This document shows positions 1-7,547 of a DNA stretch of 38,685 nucleotides, in pieces (positions within the stretch are counted from its first letter, which is position 1; each line of letters opens with the position of its first letter). The notes beneath the pieces are model-generated. The model worked only from the letters and a program-made list of their open reading frames with translations, searched no databases and was not told the DNA's origin. Position numbers and translations under genes: made by a program. Origin of the DNA: a virus; the IMG/VR virus record IMGVR_UViG_3300022707_000592, positions 1-38,685 of that record; one strand, 5' to 3'.

Positions 1-144
1 AGTGAAGCTGCTCTGTCACTGAGCTACTCATCACACCACAATTCAATATCTATCTCTATATTAAACTCAAATCAATACGAGTTTAATATTATCACTATAA
101 AAGAACTAATTACATTATACAGCAAAACACCCCCTAGAGGAGGT
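1..144. repeat. 144-bp terminal direct repeat, left copy
   Basis: Bases 1-144 are identical to 38542-38685. The most economical reading is an assembly overlap of a circular or circularly permuted genome, giving about 38,541 bp of unique sequence. The repeat starts inside the anticodon-arm part of the tRNA-like element and ends inside the lysis-operon terminator hairpin, so its edges follow no biological boundary. A true short terminal repeat cannot be excluded from sequence alone. Confidence 0.95.
58..89. repeat. 11-bp perfect inverted repeat between lysis operon and tRNA-like element
   Basis: ATATTAAACTC (58-68) pairs perfectly with GAGTTTAATAT (79-89) around a 10-nt loop. It lies in the AT-rich spacer between the lysis-operon terminator and the tRNA-like sequence. 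On the minus strand it precedes the RNA block, so it could be an operator or part of that promoter region. TATAAT-like hexamers occur nearby (minus strand, around 115-120), but no convincing -35 box was found. Confidence 0.5.
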
Positions 145-151
145 GGGGTGT
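123..151 (-). terminator. Rho-independent terminator after the lysis operon
   Basis: On the minus strand ACACCCC (151-145) pairs with GGGGTGT (133-127) across an 11-nt loop and is followed at once by TTTT (126-124 region). It starts 8 nt past the holin stop codon and before the tRNA-like element, so it probably ends the late transcript. Confidence 0.75.
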
Positions 152-158
152 GTATAAA

Positions 159-377
159 CTACTTGAGAGAGTTATAAGCCTTACGTAACATACCGTATAG
201 CATAGTTACTCCTGCAATGACTGCTGTTACTTGCTGGATTATATCTACAACTACTGTTTCTGTTACACCTATTCCCATAATTTGAAATACTCCTAAAAGG
301 ATAGGAACTAGAGCCATAAGAATACCTTGTACTGTCATTGATAGTTTTTTAGGATCACTTGATGATTGAAATATCAT
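159..377 (-). CDS. putative holin
   Basis: 72-residue hydrophobic protein. Two membrane segments are visible (about residues 18-37 and 44-63), separated by a short turn, with a basic C-terminus (KAYNSLK). Size, two-segment topology and position directly after the endolysin support a holin-type role: membrane permeabilisation that times release of the amidase. The start is ATG at 377 in the context TAATATG, one base past the amidase stop. No family signature beyond topology is recognised. The terminator 8 nt downstream makes it the last gene of the late operon. Confidence 0.7.
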   Translation of the reverse strand: MIFQSSSDPKKLSMTVQGILMALVPILLGVFQIMGIGVTETVVVDIIQQVTAVIAGVTMLYGMLRKAYNSLK

Positions 378-378
378 A

Positions 379-894
379 TTAGAATCGTGAGATGAGTTCA
401 GTTACTAACTCTCTCAGTGTATAGTCTTTTAATGTTTTGGGTTCTCGACCTACGATTGCATTTACAACCAGTTTACTTGCCCAATTATCTGGTAACTTTT
501 TACCAAAGCATGACTTCTCTGTGAATTTCCTATGTGGTACTACTTTGTTTATTGGTATGCCGTATTTCGCTGTGAGACGCACTAGGAGGCTCTGTAACGA
601 GTTTTCCTGCTCTTTAGTAGGTAAGGTAGCATCGAAGTTTCCCGACAGGCATACGCCAATAGAATCACGATTATGACCTAGTGTATGTGCGCCATGATAG
701 TTTTCCTCCCTACCTTTACGTATTGAGCCATCTTTCTCTATTACATAGTGATAACCTACATCCTCCCAACCTCTACCTTTAACGTGCCAGTGCCTAAGTG
801 TTTCTAAAGTATGATGAGAAGTATCAGCTAAAGGATTTGTTGCTGTCCCTGATGTATGATGTATGATTATCCATTTGGGTTTGTTTAATGCCAT
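379..894 (-). CDS. N-acetylmuramoyl-L-alanine amidase (endolysin, PGRP/Amidase_2 type)
   Basis: 171 residues with the Amidase_2/PGRP fold signature seen in T7 lysozyme. The N-terminal IIIHHTSG supplies a zinc histidine (H12/H13). Next come a GYHYVIEKDG segment carrying the conserved tyrosine (about residues 47-56) and the ENYHGAH segment. The C-terminal PHRKFTEKSCFG supplies H121 and C129 as zinc ligands, with K127 at the catalytic lysine place. The enzyme should cleave the amide bond between MurNAc and the stem peptide. No signal peptide is present, so export depends on the adjacent holin. The extra C-terminal 30 residues are not recognised. It sits in a lysis cassette between an XhlA-like membrane protein and the holin. 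Confidence 0.92.
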   Translation of the reverse strand: MALNKPKWIIIHHTSGTATNPLADTSHHTLETLRHWHVKGRGWEDVGYHYVIEKDGSIRKGREENYHGAHTLGHNRDSIGVCLSGNFDATLPTKEQENSLQSLLVRLTAKYGIPINKVVPHRKFTEKSCFGKKLPDNWASKLVVNAIVGREPKTLKDYTLRELVTELISRF

Positions 895-896
895 AT

Positions 897-1004
897 TTAT
901 GCAAATATTGAACCTCTTGATTTACGTTTATTTCTTTTACGAGTAATTTTAACCTTTGTTGGTCTTTTAGCTCCCTTCTTTATTTTTATAGTTAGTTTAG
1001 GCAT
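897..1004 (-). CDS. 35-residue lysine/arginine-rich microprotein
   Basis: A small reading frame beginning MPKLTIKIKKGAK, with about 16 lysines or arginines in 35 residues and ending GSIFA. The ATG at 1004 follows the stop of the upstream gene in the TAATATG arrangement used across this genome, and the stop lies 2 nt before the amidase start, so it fits the operon exactly. Composition suggests nucleic-acid or membrane binding, as in DNA-condensing virion peptides or a cationic lysis accessory, but no family is recognised. A similar basic microgene sits at 3828-3923. Confidence 0.65.
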   Translation of the reverse strand: MPKLTIKIKKGAKRPTKVKITRKRNKRKSRGSIFA

Positions 1005-1005
1005 A

Positions 1006-1290
1006 TTATTCTATTTCTATTTCCCAATTAACATCGTCCATTGCTGATGCTACAGCTTCACGTACTTCATTCTGAATGGTTTGTTTTATAGTAACTTTCT
1101 CAAGAGCATAGACACTTCCCATTAGAAGTATTATTAATCCAAAAACAGCTATAAACGCATTTCTCCAACCTTCAAGCATAGATACTCTGCCATTAGTTTC
1201 TTGTGCCTGAGCAAGAGTCTTTTTACCTGTTTCTTCAACACGTTCAAGTATTACTCCTAGTGTTTCATTTGAATATTCTTTATCTGCCAT
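1006..1290 (-). CDS. XhlA-like membrane protein with coiled coil (lysis accessory)
   Basis: 94 residues: an N-terminal amphipathic helix region (VILERVEETGKKTLAQAQETNGRV), the motif SMLEGWRNAF, one strong membrane segment (about residues 45-63) and a charged C-terminal tail. This order matches phage haemolysin XhlA-type proteins, which act with a holin and amidase in host lysis. It lies immediately upstream of the basic microgene, the amidase and the holin, in one operon. Assignment rests on layout and the R-V-x-x-L-E-x-W pattern; an i-spanin-like role is the main alternative. Confidence 0.6.
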   Translation of the reverse strand: MADKEYSNETLGVILERVEETGKKTLAQAQETNGRVSMLEGWRNAFIAVFGLIILLMGSVYALEKVTIKQTIQNEVREAVASAMDDVNWEIEIE

Positions 1291-1293
1291 AGT

Positions 1294-1638
1294 TTAAACG
1301 AACTCCCAAATATCTGATAAGTCTTCATGTTGTGCTGCAAAAGTATACAGTTGGTCTCTGAATATAATAGAGAGTTTATCTGAGTCTGTATAATTTAAAT
1401 TAGAAATGGTGTCGTGGATGAATATAATGAAGTCAGTACCTTGAAGAGTAAGATGTATTGTTTCAGCTATCTTTCCATTATCAAAAGCAGTCTGATCTTT
1501 ATAGATGTCTACAGGGAAACGTACAGTTTCACCTGATATGTTCGTTGTAAAACCTGGTATCTTTCCGATAGCAGAATTAGAGGTATAGTTCCCAGGATGG
1601 GTGAATGACTTACCTGATTGTAATGTTAGTTTTGACAT
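1294..1638 (-). CDS. hypothetical protein, probably virion-associated
   Basis: 114 residues, no membrane segment, rich in T, S, I and F, alternating in a beta-strand-like pattern (for example TIHLTLQGTDFIIFIHDTI). I do not recognise a family. It lies between the fibre gene at 1695-2417 and the lysis cassette, 3 nt before the XhlA-like gene, so it is probably expressed late. A small fibre-tip, chaperone or attachment accessory role is possible but unsupported. Confidence 0.6.
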   Translation of the reverse strand: MSKLTLQSGKSFTHPGNYTSNSAIGKIPGFTTNISGETVRFPVDIYKDQTAFDNGKIAETIHLTLQGTDFIIFIHDTISNLNYTDSDKLSIIFRDQLYTFAAQHEDLSDIWEFV

Positions 1639-1694
1639 GCGAATATTGTATCACACTAAGCCCCTACACACACTAATGCTACGACTTTTGATTA

Positions 1695-2417
1695 CTATAC
1701 AGCTCCCCACACTGATCCGTTGAAGAAGTTTAATAGATTTGTAGTTGTGTTATATATTATAAGTCCTGCTGCTGGAGATGATATAGCATCCCTTTGTGTA
1801 GTAGTCATTCTAGGTGGTAGCAATCCTTGTGTAGTAGAATCTACATCCAATAATGATGAAGCATCTGGGGTAGATGTTCCTATTCCAACCTCACCACTAG
1901 ATTTAAGTCTCATTGCTTCATTTAGAAAACCAGGAGCGAGAATTATATCAGCACCAGTCTCAGTTGTTACTATACTAAGTAAATTATTAGTATTACTCCA
2001 TCTCAATCTAGCTCCTTCACCGCCAATACCTCCAGGACTACCAAACACTATTGAAGTAACATTTGCATCGGGTGATAAAATAGTAATTCCTGCATCACTA
2101 TTATTCTCTACTACCAGATCGTCCTGTTGTGATCCAGCATTTACTGTTCCTGCATTTCCTGTATGTACGTGCATTGTTCCATCAGGAGTATTAATTCCTA
2201 TACCAAATCCTAAACCAGCACTATCAAAGAAGAAATTAGAACTATCCTGTACTAATGTTCCACCTGAACCCATAAAAGGAATCGACCCTTGAATTGTTCC
2301 ACCTATAATCTGAGTTAATGTCTCTTTTTTACTTACTCCACCTTGATTAACCGCAAACTCGTCTGCTCCTGTTGGTACAACTACTGCTGTTAATTGTGAT
2401 ATTTTTTGATCTGCCAT
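1695..2417 (-). CDS. short tail fibre protein
   Basis: 240 residues. N-terminal MADQKISQLTAV resembles the small domain at the start of many phage fibre proteins. Residues about 44-82 (SIPFMGSGGTLVQDSSNFFFD then GIGINTPDGTMHV) are a fibre module also present in the 1045-residue fibre at 4294-7431. The C-terminal VGIGTSTPDASSLLDVDSTT followed by a GLLPPRMTTTQRDAIxxPAAGLIIYNTT-type segment is widespread in phage and bacterial appendage proteins. It probably forms a trimeric adhesive fibre involved in host binding. It is one of at least four fibre-like genes in this operon. Confidence 0.75.
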   Translation of the reverse strand: MADQKISQLTAVVVPTGADEFAVNQGGVSKKETLTQIIGGTIQGSIPFMGSGGTLVQDSSNFFFDSAGLGFGIGINTPDGTMHVHTGNAGTVNAGSQQDDLVVENNSDAGITILSPDANVTSIVFGSPGGIGGEGARLRWSNTNNLLSIVTTETGADIILAPGFLNEAMRLKSSGEVGIGTSTPDASSLLDVDSTTQGLLPPRMTTTQRDAISSPAAGLIIYNTTTNLLNFFNGSVWGAV

Positions 2418-2443
2418 GTTGTTTTAAATCATTAATAATTTTC

Positions 2444-3793
2444 TTACTCGACAAGCAAGAAAGTTCCTTCTTCTTTTAATAAAGCATCAATTCCTGTTTC
2501 TAAAAGGTAGCTATCAACTCCAGGAGAAATAACTGGTACAACTCTTGATTCAGGAATGCCGTCTATCATCATAACTAAGTTATTTATTTGACCTGTTCCT
2601 ATATTTACATTCCATTGAAGTTTCACAAGACTATCTGTTTCTATGATGTCTCGTTGAGCTATGAGAGTTGCGTGCTGTGGATCATTGGCTGCACCAGGGC
2701 CAAAGTCTACACTTCTCGTATTACCTGGAACTCCATTTATAAGTGGTCTAAAGTTGATAGTGCTATTGTTACTGGTCTGTTGAACAGAAATACTTAACCA
2801 AACCTGATATGAACCTGATTGTCCTAAATTTGCAGTTATCAACTCTACTCCTGGAACATCTACAAAAGTTGTACTTGTGGTTGTTATAGGGCCTTCTACA
2901 GTAATTTCTTGTCTATCGTGGGATACAAAAGATTTAATACTTTGTTGAGTTGCCAGTGCTTGATCTGAATTTGAAACAAAGTCATCTTCATCTAAGAATC
3001 TATCTATACTAATACCTGCATTTAACATCTTTAGAAATCCCGCAGCAGACAGTTGCATTTTATCAGTGAATCCCCCACCAGTATCAGAACCCCATAAATA
3101 ACCAAAGTTACCATCATTATAAAATTGTATACCTCCAGTTCCTATATTATATAAAATACTTCTGTCAGCAATAAAAGGAGAACCAGTATTACCAGTACCT
3201 GTAATACCTAAATATGTGTATTTACCTGCATCATTTACAACAGTAAAAGTAGCTACAGCTCCGTCAGCAGTACTTGTATTTTTTAGAAGTTTTCTTAAAA
3301 CATCATCTAATTCCGCACTAGCATAAAAATGTTGAATTCCAATTTGAATTGAACCATCAATAGCATCCACTTTGGATACAGTACCAAGTTGAATAATTCC
3401 ATAGACCCCAACTTCAGGAGTATTTTGAATAACACCATTTAAACCTAAGTAAAGAGTATCTTCTAAAGCAAAACTAGAAGTATCAATACCTGTAACAAGA
3501 CCATTGTTGATTACACTAGCTATCTCTCCATTAGCCCCACCTTTTAAAACAACACCAAAGATAGGAAGAGTTGTAGGATCGTCAACAGAGGCAATACTGA
3601 TCTTGGGTATATCTATATTTACACCAGCCTTTACTACGGTTATTTCTCCTGTCACATAACAACATAACCCTTTGGCTATTCCTCCAACAACATTTATCTC
3701 AGCTTCCATAACACGAGTATCAATCGTGTATGTTCCATCATCATTGCGAGGTAATGCTTGGTTTGTAGTATTGTTGAAATTAACACCTGACAT
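2444..3793 (-). CDS. tail fibre / receptor-binding structural protein
   Basis: 449 residues, beta-rich and glycine-rich. The N-terminal 150 residues (starting MSGVNFNNTTNQALP) look like a capsid- or tail-attachment domain also seen at the start of other phage fibres. The middle carries a linker typical of fibres (FLDEDDFVSNSDQALATQQSIKSFV, about 265-290). The C-terminal domain (EITVEGPITTTSTTFVDVPGVELIT onward) resembles a compact beta-sandwich tip. A role in adsorption is inferred from this layout. Start ATG at 3793 carries GGAGGT immediately upstream, unusually close to the start for a functional Shine-Dalgarno. Confidence 0.7.
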   Translation of the reverse strand: MSGVNFNNTTNQALPRNDDGTYTIDTRVMEAEINVVGGIAKGLCCYVTGEITVVKAGVNIDIPKISIASVDDPTTLPIFGVVLKGGANGEIASVINNGLVTGIDTSSFALEDTLYLGLNGVIQNTPEVGVYGIIQLGTVSKVDAIDGSIQIGIQHFYASAELDDVLRKLLKNTSTADGAVATFTVVNDAGKYTYLGITGTGNTGSPFIADRSILYNIGTGGIQFYNDGNFGYLWGSDTGGGFTDKMQLSAAGFLKMLNAGISIDRFLDEDDFVSNSDQALATQQSIKSFVSHDRQEITVEGPITTTSTTFVDVPGVELITANLGQSGSYQVWLSISVQQTSNNSTINFRPLINGVPGNTRSVDFGPGAANDPQHATLIAQRDIIETDSLVKLQWNVNIGTGQINNLVMMIDGIPESRVVPVISPGVDSYLLETGIDALLKEEGTFLLVE

Positions 3794-3827
3794 ACCTCCA
3801 TTATTTCATATATAGGTTTTGAAAACG

Positions 3828-3923
3828 TTACTTTTTGGTACGTCTTTTTTTTATAGGTATTTGTTTCCTTTTCCTATTTCTTATACGCTTTATTGGTATT
3901 CTCTTTTTTCCGTGTATAGCCAT
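3828..3923 (-). CDS. 31-residue arginine/lysine-rich microprotein
   Basis: A reading frame of 31 residues beginning MAIHGKKRIPIKRIRNRKRK and ending RRTKK; more than half of the residues are basic. Its start lies one base past the stop of the membrane protein gene upstream (TAATATG). Composition and size resemble the basic microprotein at 897-1004 and the 46-residue one at 18489-18629. It may bind DNA in the virion or act at membranes; no family is recognised. Confidence 0.6.
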   Translation of the reverse strand: MAIHGKKRIPIKRIRNRKRKQIPIKKRRTKK

Positions 3924-3924
3924 A

Positions 3925-4284
3925 TTAAACAATGTACGGGCCGTATATCCAGTAGAATATTACTATTCCAATGACTATAGACCCAATTAATATTAATGTT
4001 GTTATCCAATTTCTCTTTACTCCTCTACGAATAGTATCCAATTCATCAAACATTACTAAACGTGAGTACAAAGACTCAGTCATATTCCAGTATTCTTTCT
4101 GTAAAAACCATCGTCCATTTATTACTTTTACTGTGTGTAATCCACCCAGGTATTTACGTATAATCCCTAACATACGTCTTACGTTATTTGATTTCTCGTT
4201 ATCACTAGGAAATAGAACAATCTCTTCTACACCCTCGTTTTTTACTTCTTGTAGTTTTTCTATTATTCGTAGGTATCTAGCCAT
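3925..4284 (-). CDS. small C-terminally membrane-anchored protein
   Basis: 119 residues: a soluble, charged N-terminal region of about 90 residues (MARYLRIIEKLQEVKNEGVEEIVLFPSD onward) and a single strong C-terminal membrane helix (about 95-114, WITTLILIGSIVIGIVIFYWIY). It lies between the giant fibre and another fibre gene. Tail-anchored topology in a late operon could suit a lysis, superinfection-exclusion or membrane-pore accessory role. I do not recognise a family, so the role stays open. Confidence 0.6.
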   Translation of the reverse strand: MARYLRIIEKLQEVKNEGVEEIVLFPSDNEKSNNVRRMLGIIRKYLGGLHTVKVINGRWFLQKEYWNMTESLYSRLVMFDELDTIRRGVKRNWITTLILIGSIVIGIVIFYWIYGPYIV

Positions 4285-4293
4285 GTACCTATC

Positions 4294-7200
4294 TTACCAT
4301 GAGAAGTAATTACCACCACTCCAGTAAACTCTTAATACTCCATAGTTAGCACTGATAGTTTGTGTTGAACTTCCATCAATAGTCTCTGATCCTGCTGTTG
4401 CAATAGTAATGTTATGAGTACCTGCTGTACCTGATTCATCTTTAATTATGTACATCTGTCCTTCATCTGCTGAAGCTAATGATGGAAGTGTAGTGGTGTT
4501 ACCAGAACCTCCAGTATCAATCGAAATGTAAGGTATGATGTGATCTGTTTTAAGAATAGAGTAATTAGTTGCTTCTATTGGAGTTCTATCATAAATACGT
4601 CCTGAGAAAGTATTAAGTCTCTGTTCTGCATCAACACCCATTGCGGTTACATACGTTTGAGGTGTTGTACCTGATGATGTTACACGGGCTGTTTGAACAA
4701 CCCAAATACCAGGAGTACCAGTACCAGTACCAGCTCCTGCTTGATGTATGAAGTTACCCCCTGCTATGTTCGTACCTACTCCTGTGGTATTTGTAATAGA
4801 TACTGCTGTAGGGGTAGCAGAAACTACACCTTTACCTATATACACGTTAGTGATAGCAGCATTATCGCTACCGAATACCAGTTGATTATTTCCTGTTAAT
4901 TGTACTCCGTACCCTATACCTATACTTGAAGTTGTAGTTGCAAGTCCATCTGAATCACATCCTAGAAGAATAGAGGTTGTAAGTGTAGTGATACTTGGAG
5001 CAGATGAAGCACCAATGACTATTGAGTTAGTACCTGTAACATTTGCATTTCCAGCGTCCTTACCAATGTAATTATTACCAGTACCAGTAGTGTTAGCGAT
5101 ACCAGTTCCACTACCTAGAAAAACATTTGCACCACCTTGATCTGCACGTCCAGCTCTGTAACCAATAGCTACTGAATCATCAGCAGCAGTGGCATCTTCT
5201 CCAGCTTGGAATCCCATGAATACCATACGATCTGCTGTTGTCAATGACTCTCCAGCTTGTGATCCTATAAGTACAGCTTCATTAGTTCCATTAGAAACAA
5301 GTCCTGTGTTATATCCTAAGAAAGTGTTTGAACTACCAGATACGTTTGCTTTAGCAGAACCACTACCTATGTATGTGTTCTGTACTCCTCCTGCCAATAC
5401 CGAAGCTGCGTTAGCTCCTATAAGCACTGAGTCTGTAGTTATACCAGCACTTGCTCCCATGACACGATAACCCACCATTACATTTAATGCAGAAGTGTTA
5501 CTTGGAGCAATATTGTCTCCAATGTAAGTATTGGATGACCCACCAACAGAACTTTCTGCTGTACCTGCACCAATATAGATGTTACCAGCCCCAGTTGATG
5601 TTCGACCAGCATTTTTACCAATGAAGACTGCATCAATTTGAGTATTGTCTGCTCCAGCCCTAAAACCTATTAAAACTTGACCTCCTAATGTACTCATGGC
5701 GTTACCAGCCCCAACACCTATAATCACAATCTGATCGGCTGTACTTATAGTAGTACCGCTACCTTGCCCTAGAATCACATTGTCAGTACCTCCAGTAGCA
5801 AGAGAACCACCTGAACCAAATCCTAATACTGTGTTGTTACCTGCAATGTTGGCATTAGCATCTCCTATGACTATAGAACCTGTAGCTGGTGAATTTATAT
5901 CAATATCATCTACAGTCATTATCTGAGTGTCATAGTCCCACAAGAGTCCTGAATCACTTGATAGAGTAGTTGCTGATGTCCAATAAGTTACTTGTTTATC
6001 AGTACCACCTCCACCTAGACCACCACCTGATGCTAGAAGAGAAGCCCATCCTGTATTGGCTGTATCTGTAGTTTTTACATACAAATCACCACCAGATGTA
6101 TCTGATGCTATAGAACCTATGTTTGCTGCAATGTTACCTTCAGGTGTTCCTGCTCTGTTATAGAAACCAAAGGTATCTGTTCCATCATTGTATGAGTTCC
6201 ACTGTCCTGCTGAAGTACGAACCATTGCTACACCTGTATTGCTTGTTGTGTTTAAAGTTAATGTACCTGTAGAACCTCCAAAACTTGCTCGAAGTGTATT
6301 GTTTGTGAAAATAGATACATCATCGGTACTTTTAGTACCAAGAACCACATCACCTGCATAGTCACTTGATGCGTTACCAAATCCTACAAATCCTTTATCA
6401 GCATTACTACTATCAAAGAACTCTATACCTGAAAGTCCAAAGGAACTTGTATTACGTAGGCGTACAATAGGTGCTGAACCTGCTAGAGAAGCATTAACAT
6501 GAAGTGGACGTAAAGGTGAACTAAGTCCAAGAGCAAGTCTGTTATTAGTAGCATCCCAGAAGAATACAGAGTTATCTTGTGCAAGAGTTCCACTACCTCC
6601 TGCAAATACTACTGAACCTTGTGTAAATGATGTGCTTAGAGTTTCTACATCTCCTAAAGTAACGATAGTAGAGTCTGGCCCTGCTCCACCATCTGTAGCG
6701 GTAAGTCCTGTACCTACAAAGTTAAGTTTACTTCTCTGGGTAAGACTAGAGCCTTCTTCTTGTATTGTATGTCCACCTCCAGCAATAGATTGAGCATCCC
6801 ATTTACCTTTAGTAGAGTTGAATGTAAGAACTTGGTCGTTAGTAGCTCCTTTAATAGATTTTCTGTCTATATCCCTCATTGATTCTAAGAATGTAGCACC
6901 AGAACCTCCAGCTTCGGGGTTAGGGAAGGTAGGGAATTGACGTTTAAACTCTATAGATGCTCTTTTACTTAAAGGAAGTTCATCTAGATTTTTTAGACTA
7001 AGTACATCTATTCTATCATCTCCTTCAAAGGTTTCTATAAGGTTCACAGAACTTATAGCTAGAGAATTCAGGTCAACATCAGCATCTTTACCATCTACTC
7101 CTTCTCGTCCATCCCTTCCTGATTTACCTTCAGGGCCTTGTATACCAGTTTTACCCTCTATACCCTGTTTTCCGTCTTTACCATCCTCTCCTGCCCTACC

Positions 7201-7431
7201 AGACAGCCCCTGTGGCCCTTCAGGGCCTGTATCTCCATCTTCACCATCTAATACGTTTAATCTTTCTAATACACTCTCAAGGTCAGGATTCATGTCTTCT
7301 ACAGCATCCTTTAGTTCTTCAACATTTTCCTCAACTTCGTTGATCTTATCTAACAACATTAAATCACTATCAGTACCACCTGCGTCTGCCAGTTTCATCA
7401 ATTCTTCCTTTTTTGTTGCCTTCTTTGCCAT
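4294..7431 (-). CDS. giant tail fibre with collagen-like and YadA-head-like repeats
   Basis: 1045 residues. Domains in order: a basic start followed by a predicted coiled coil (about 20-60); a collagen-like Gly-X-Y stretch (about 63-116, for example GPEGPQGLSGRAGEDGKDG); the shared fibre module GSVVFAGGSGTLAQDNSVFFWD near 270-310; a long series of N-x-x-x-G-x-x-A-G units (about 520-860, for example NTFLGYNTG and VLIGSQAG) resembling the left-handed beta-roll head of YadA-type trimeric adhesins; and a C-terminal tip ending IDGSSTQTISANYGVLRVYWSGG, typical of fibre ends. It should form a trimeric shaft and adhesin for host recognition. It is the largest gene in the genome. Confidence 0.85.
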   Translation of the reverse strand: MAKKATKKEELMKLADAGGTDSDLMLLDKINEVEENVEELKDAVEDMNPDLESVLERLNVLDGEDGDTGPEGPQGLSGRAGEDGKDGKQGIEGKTGIQGPEGKSGRDGREGVDGKDADVDLNSLAISSVNLIETFEGDDRIDVLSLKNLDELPLSKRASIEFKRQFPTFPNPEAGGSGATFLESMRDIDRKSIKGATNDQVLTFNSTKGKWDAQSIAGGGHTIQEEGSSLTQRSKLNFVGTGLTATDGGAGPDSTIVTLGDVETLSTSFTQGSVVFAGGSGTLAQDNSVFFWDATNNRLALGLSSPLRPLHVNASLAGSAPIVRLRNTSSFGLSGIEFFDSSNADKGFVGFGNASSDYAGDVVLGTKSTDDVSIFTNNTLRASFGGSTGTLTLNTTSNTGVAMVRTSAGQWNSYNDGTDTFGFYNRAGTPEGNIAANIGSIASDTSGGDLYVKTTDTANTGWASLLASGGGLGGGGTDKQVTYWTSATTLSSDSGLLWDYDTQIMTVDDIDINSPATGSIVIGDANANIAGNNTVLGFGSGGSLATGGTDNVILGQGSGTTISTADQIVIIGVGAGNAMSTLGGQVLIGFRAGADNTQIDAVFIGKNAGRTSTGAGNIYIGAGTAESSVGGSSNTYIGDNIAPSNTSALNVMVGYRVMGASAGITTDSVLIGANAASVLAGGVQNTYIGSGSAKANVSGSSNTFLGYNTGLVSNGTNEAVLIGSQAGESLTTADRMVFMGFQAGEDATAADDSVAIGYRAGRADQGGANVFLGSGTGIANTTGTGNNYIGKDAGNANVTGTNSIVIGASSAPSITTLTTSILLGCDSDGLATTTSSIGIGYGVQLTGNNQLVFGSDNAAITNVYIGKGVVSATPTAVSITNTTGVGTNIAGGNFIHQAGAGTGTGTPGIWVVQTARVTSSGTTPQTYVTAMGVDAEQRLNTFSGRIYDRTPIEATNYSILKTDHIIPYISIDTGGSGNTTTLPSLASADEGQMYIIKDESGTAGTHNITIATAGSETIDGSSTQTISANYGVLRVYWSGGNYFSW

Positions 7432-7547
7432 ATGGTTGTATTATGTGTTTATATGATTAAATTCTTACTTATTCTCTTCATCGGGATTCCTCTAGGTATA
7501 TTTTTATCTATCTATATTTTTAGCTTCATTTTAGAAATGATAAATAA

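Noticed and set aside
1720-2292. 190-codon plus-strand frame opposite the short fibre gene
   Set aside because: Antisense shadow; the minus frame has clear fibre modules and correct coupling to neighbours.
4294-7431. CRISPR-like repetition
   Set aside because: The periodic DNA similarity here reflects degenerate protein repeats of the YadA-like roll, with no constant repeat and unique spacers.
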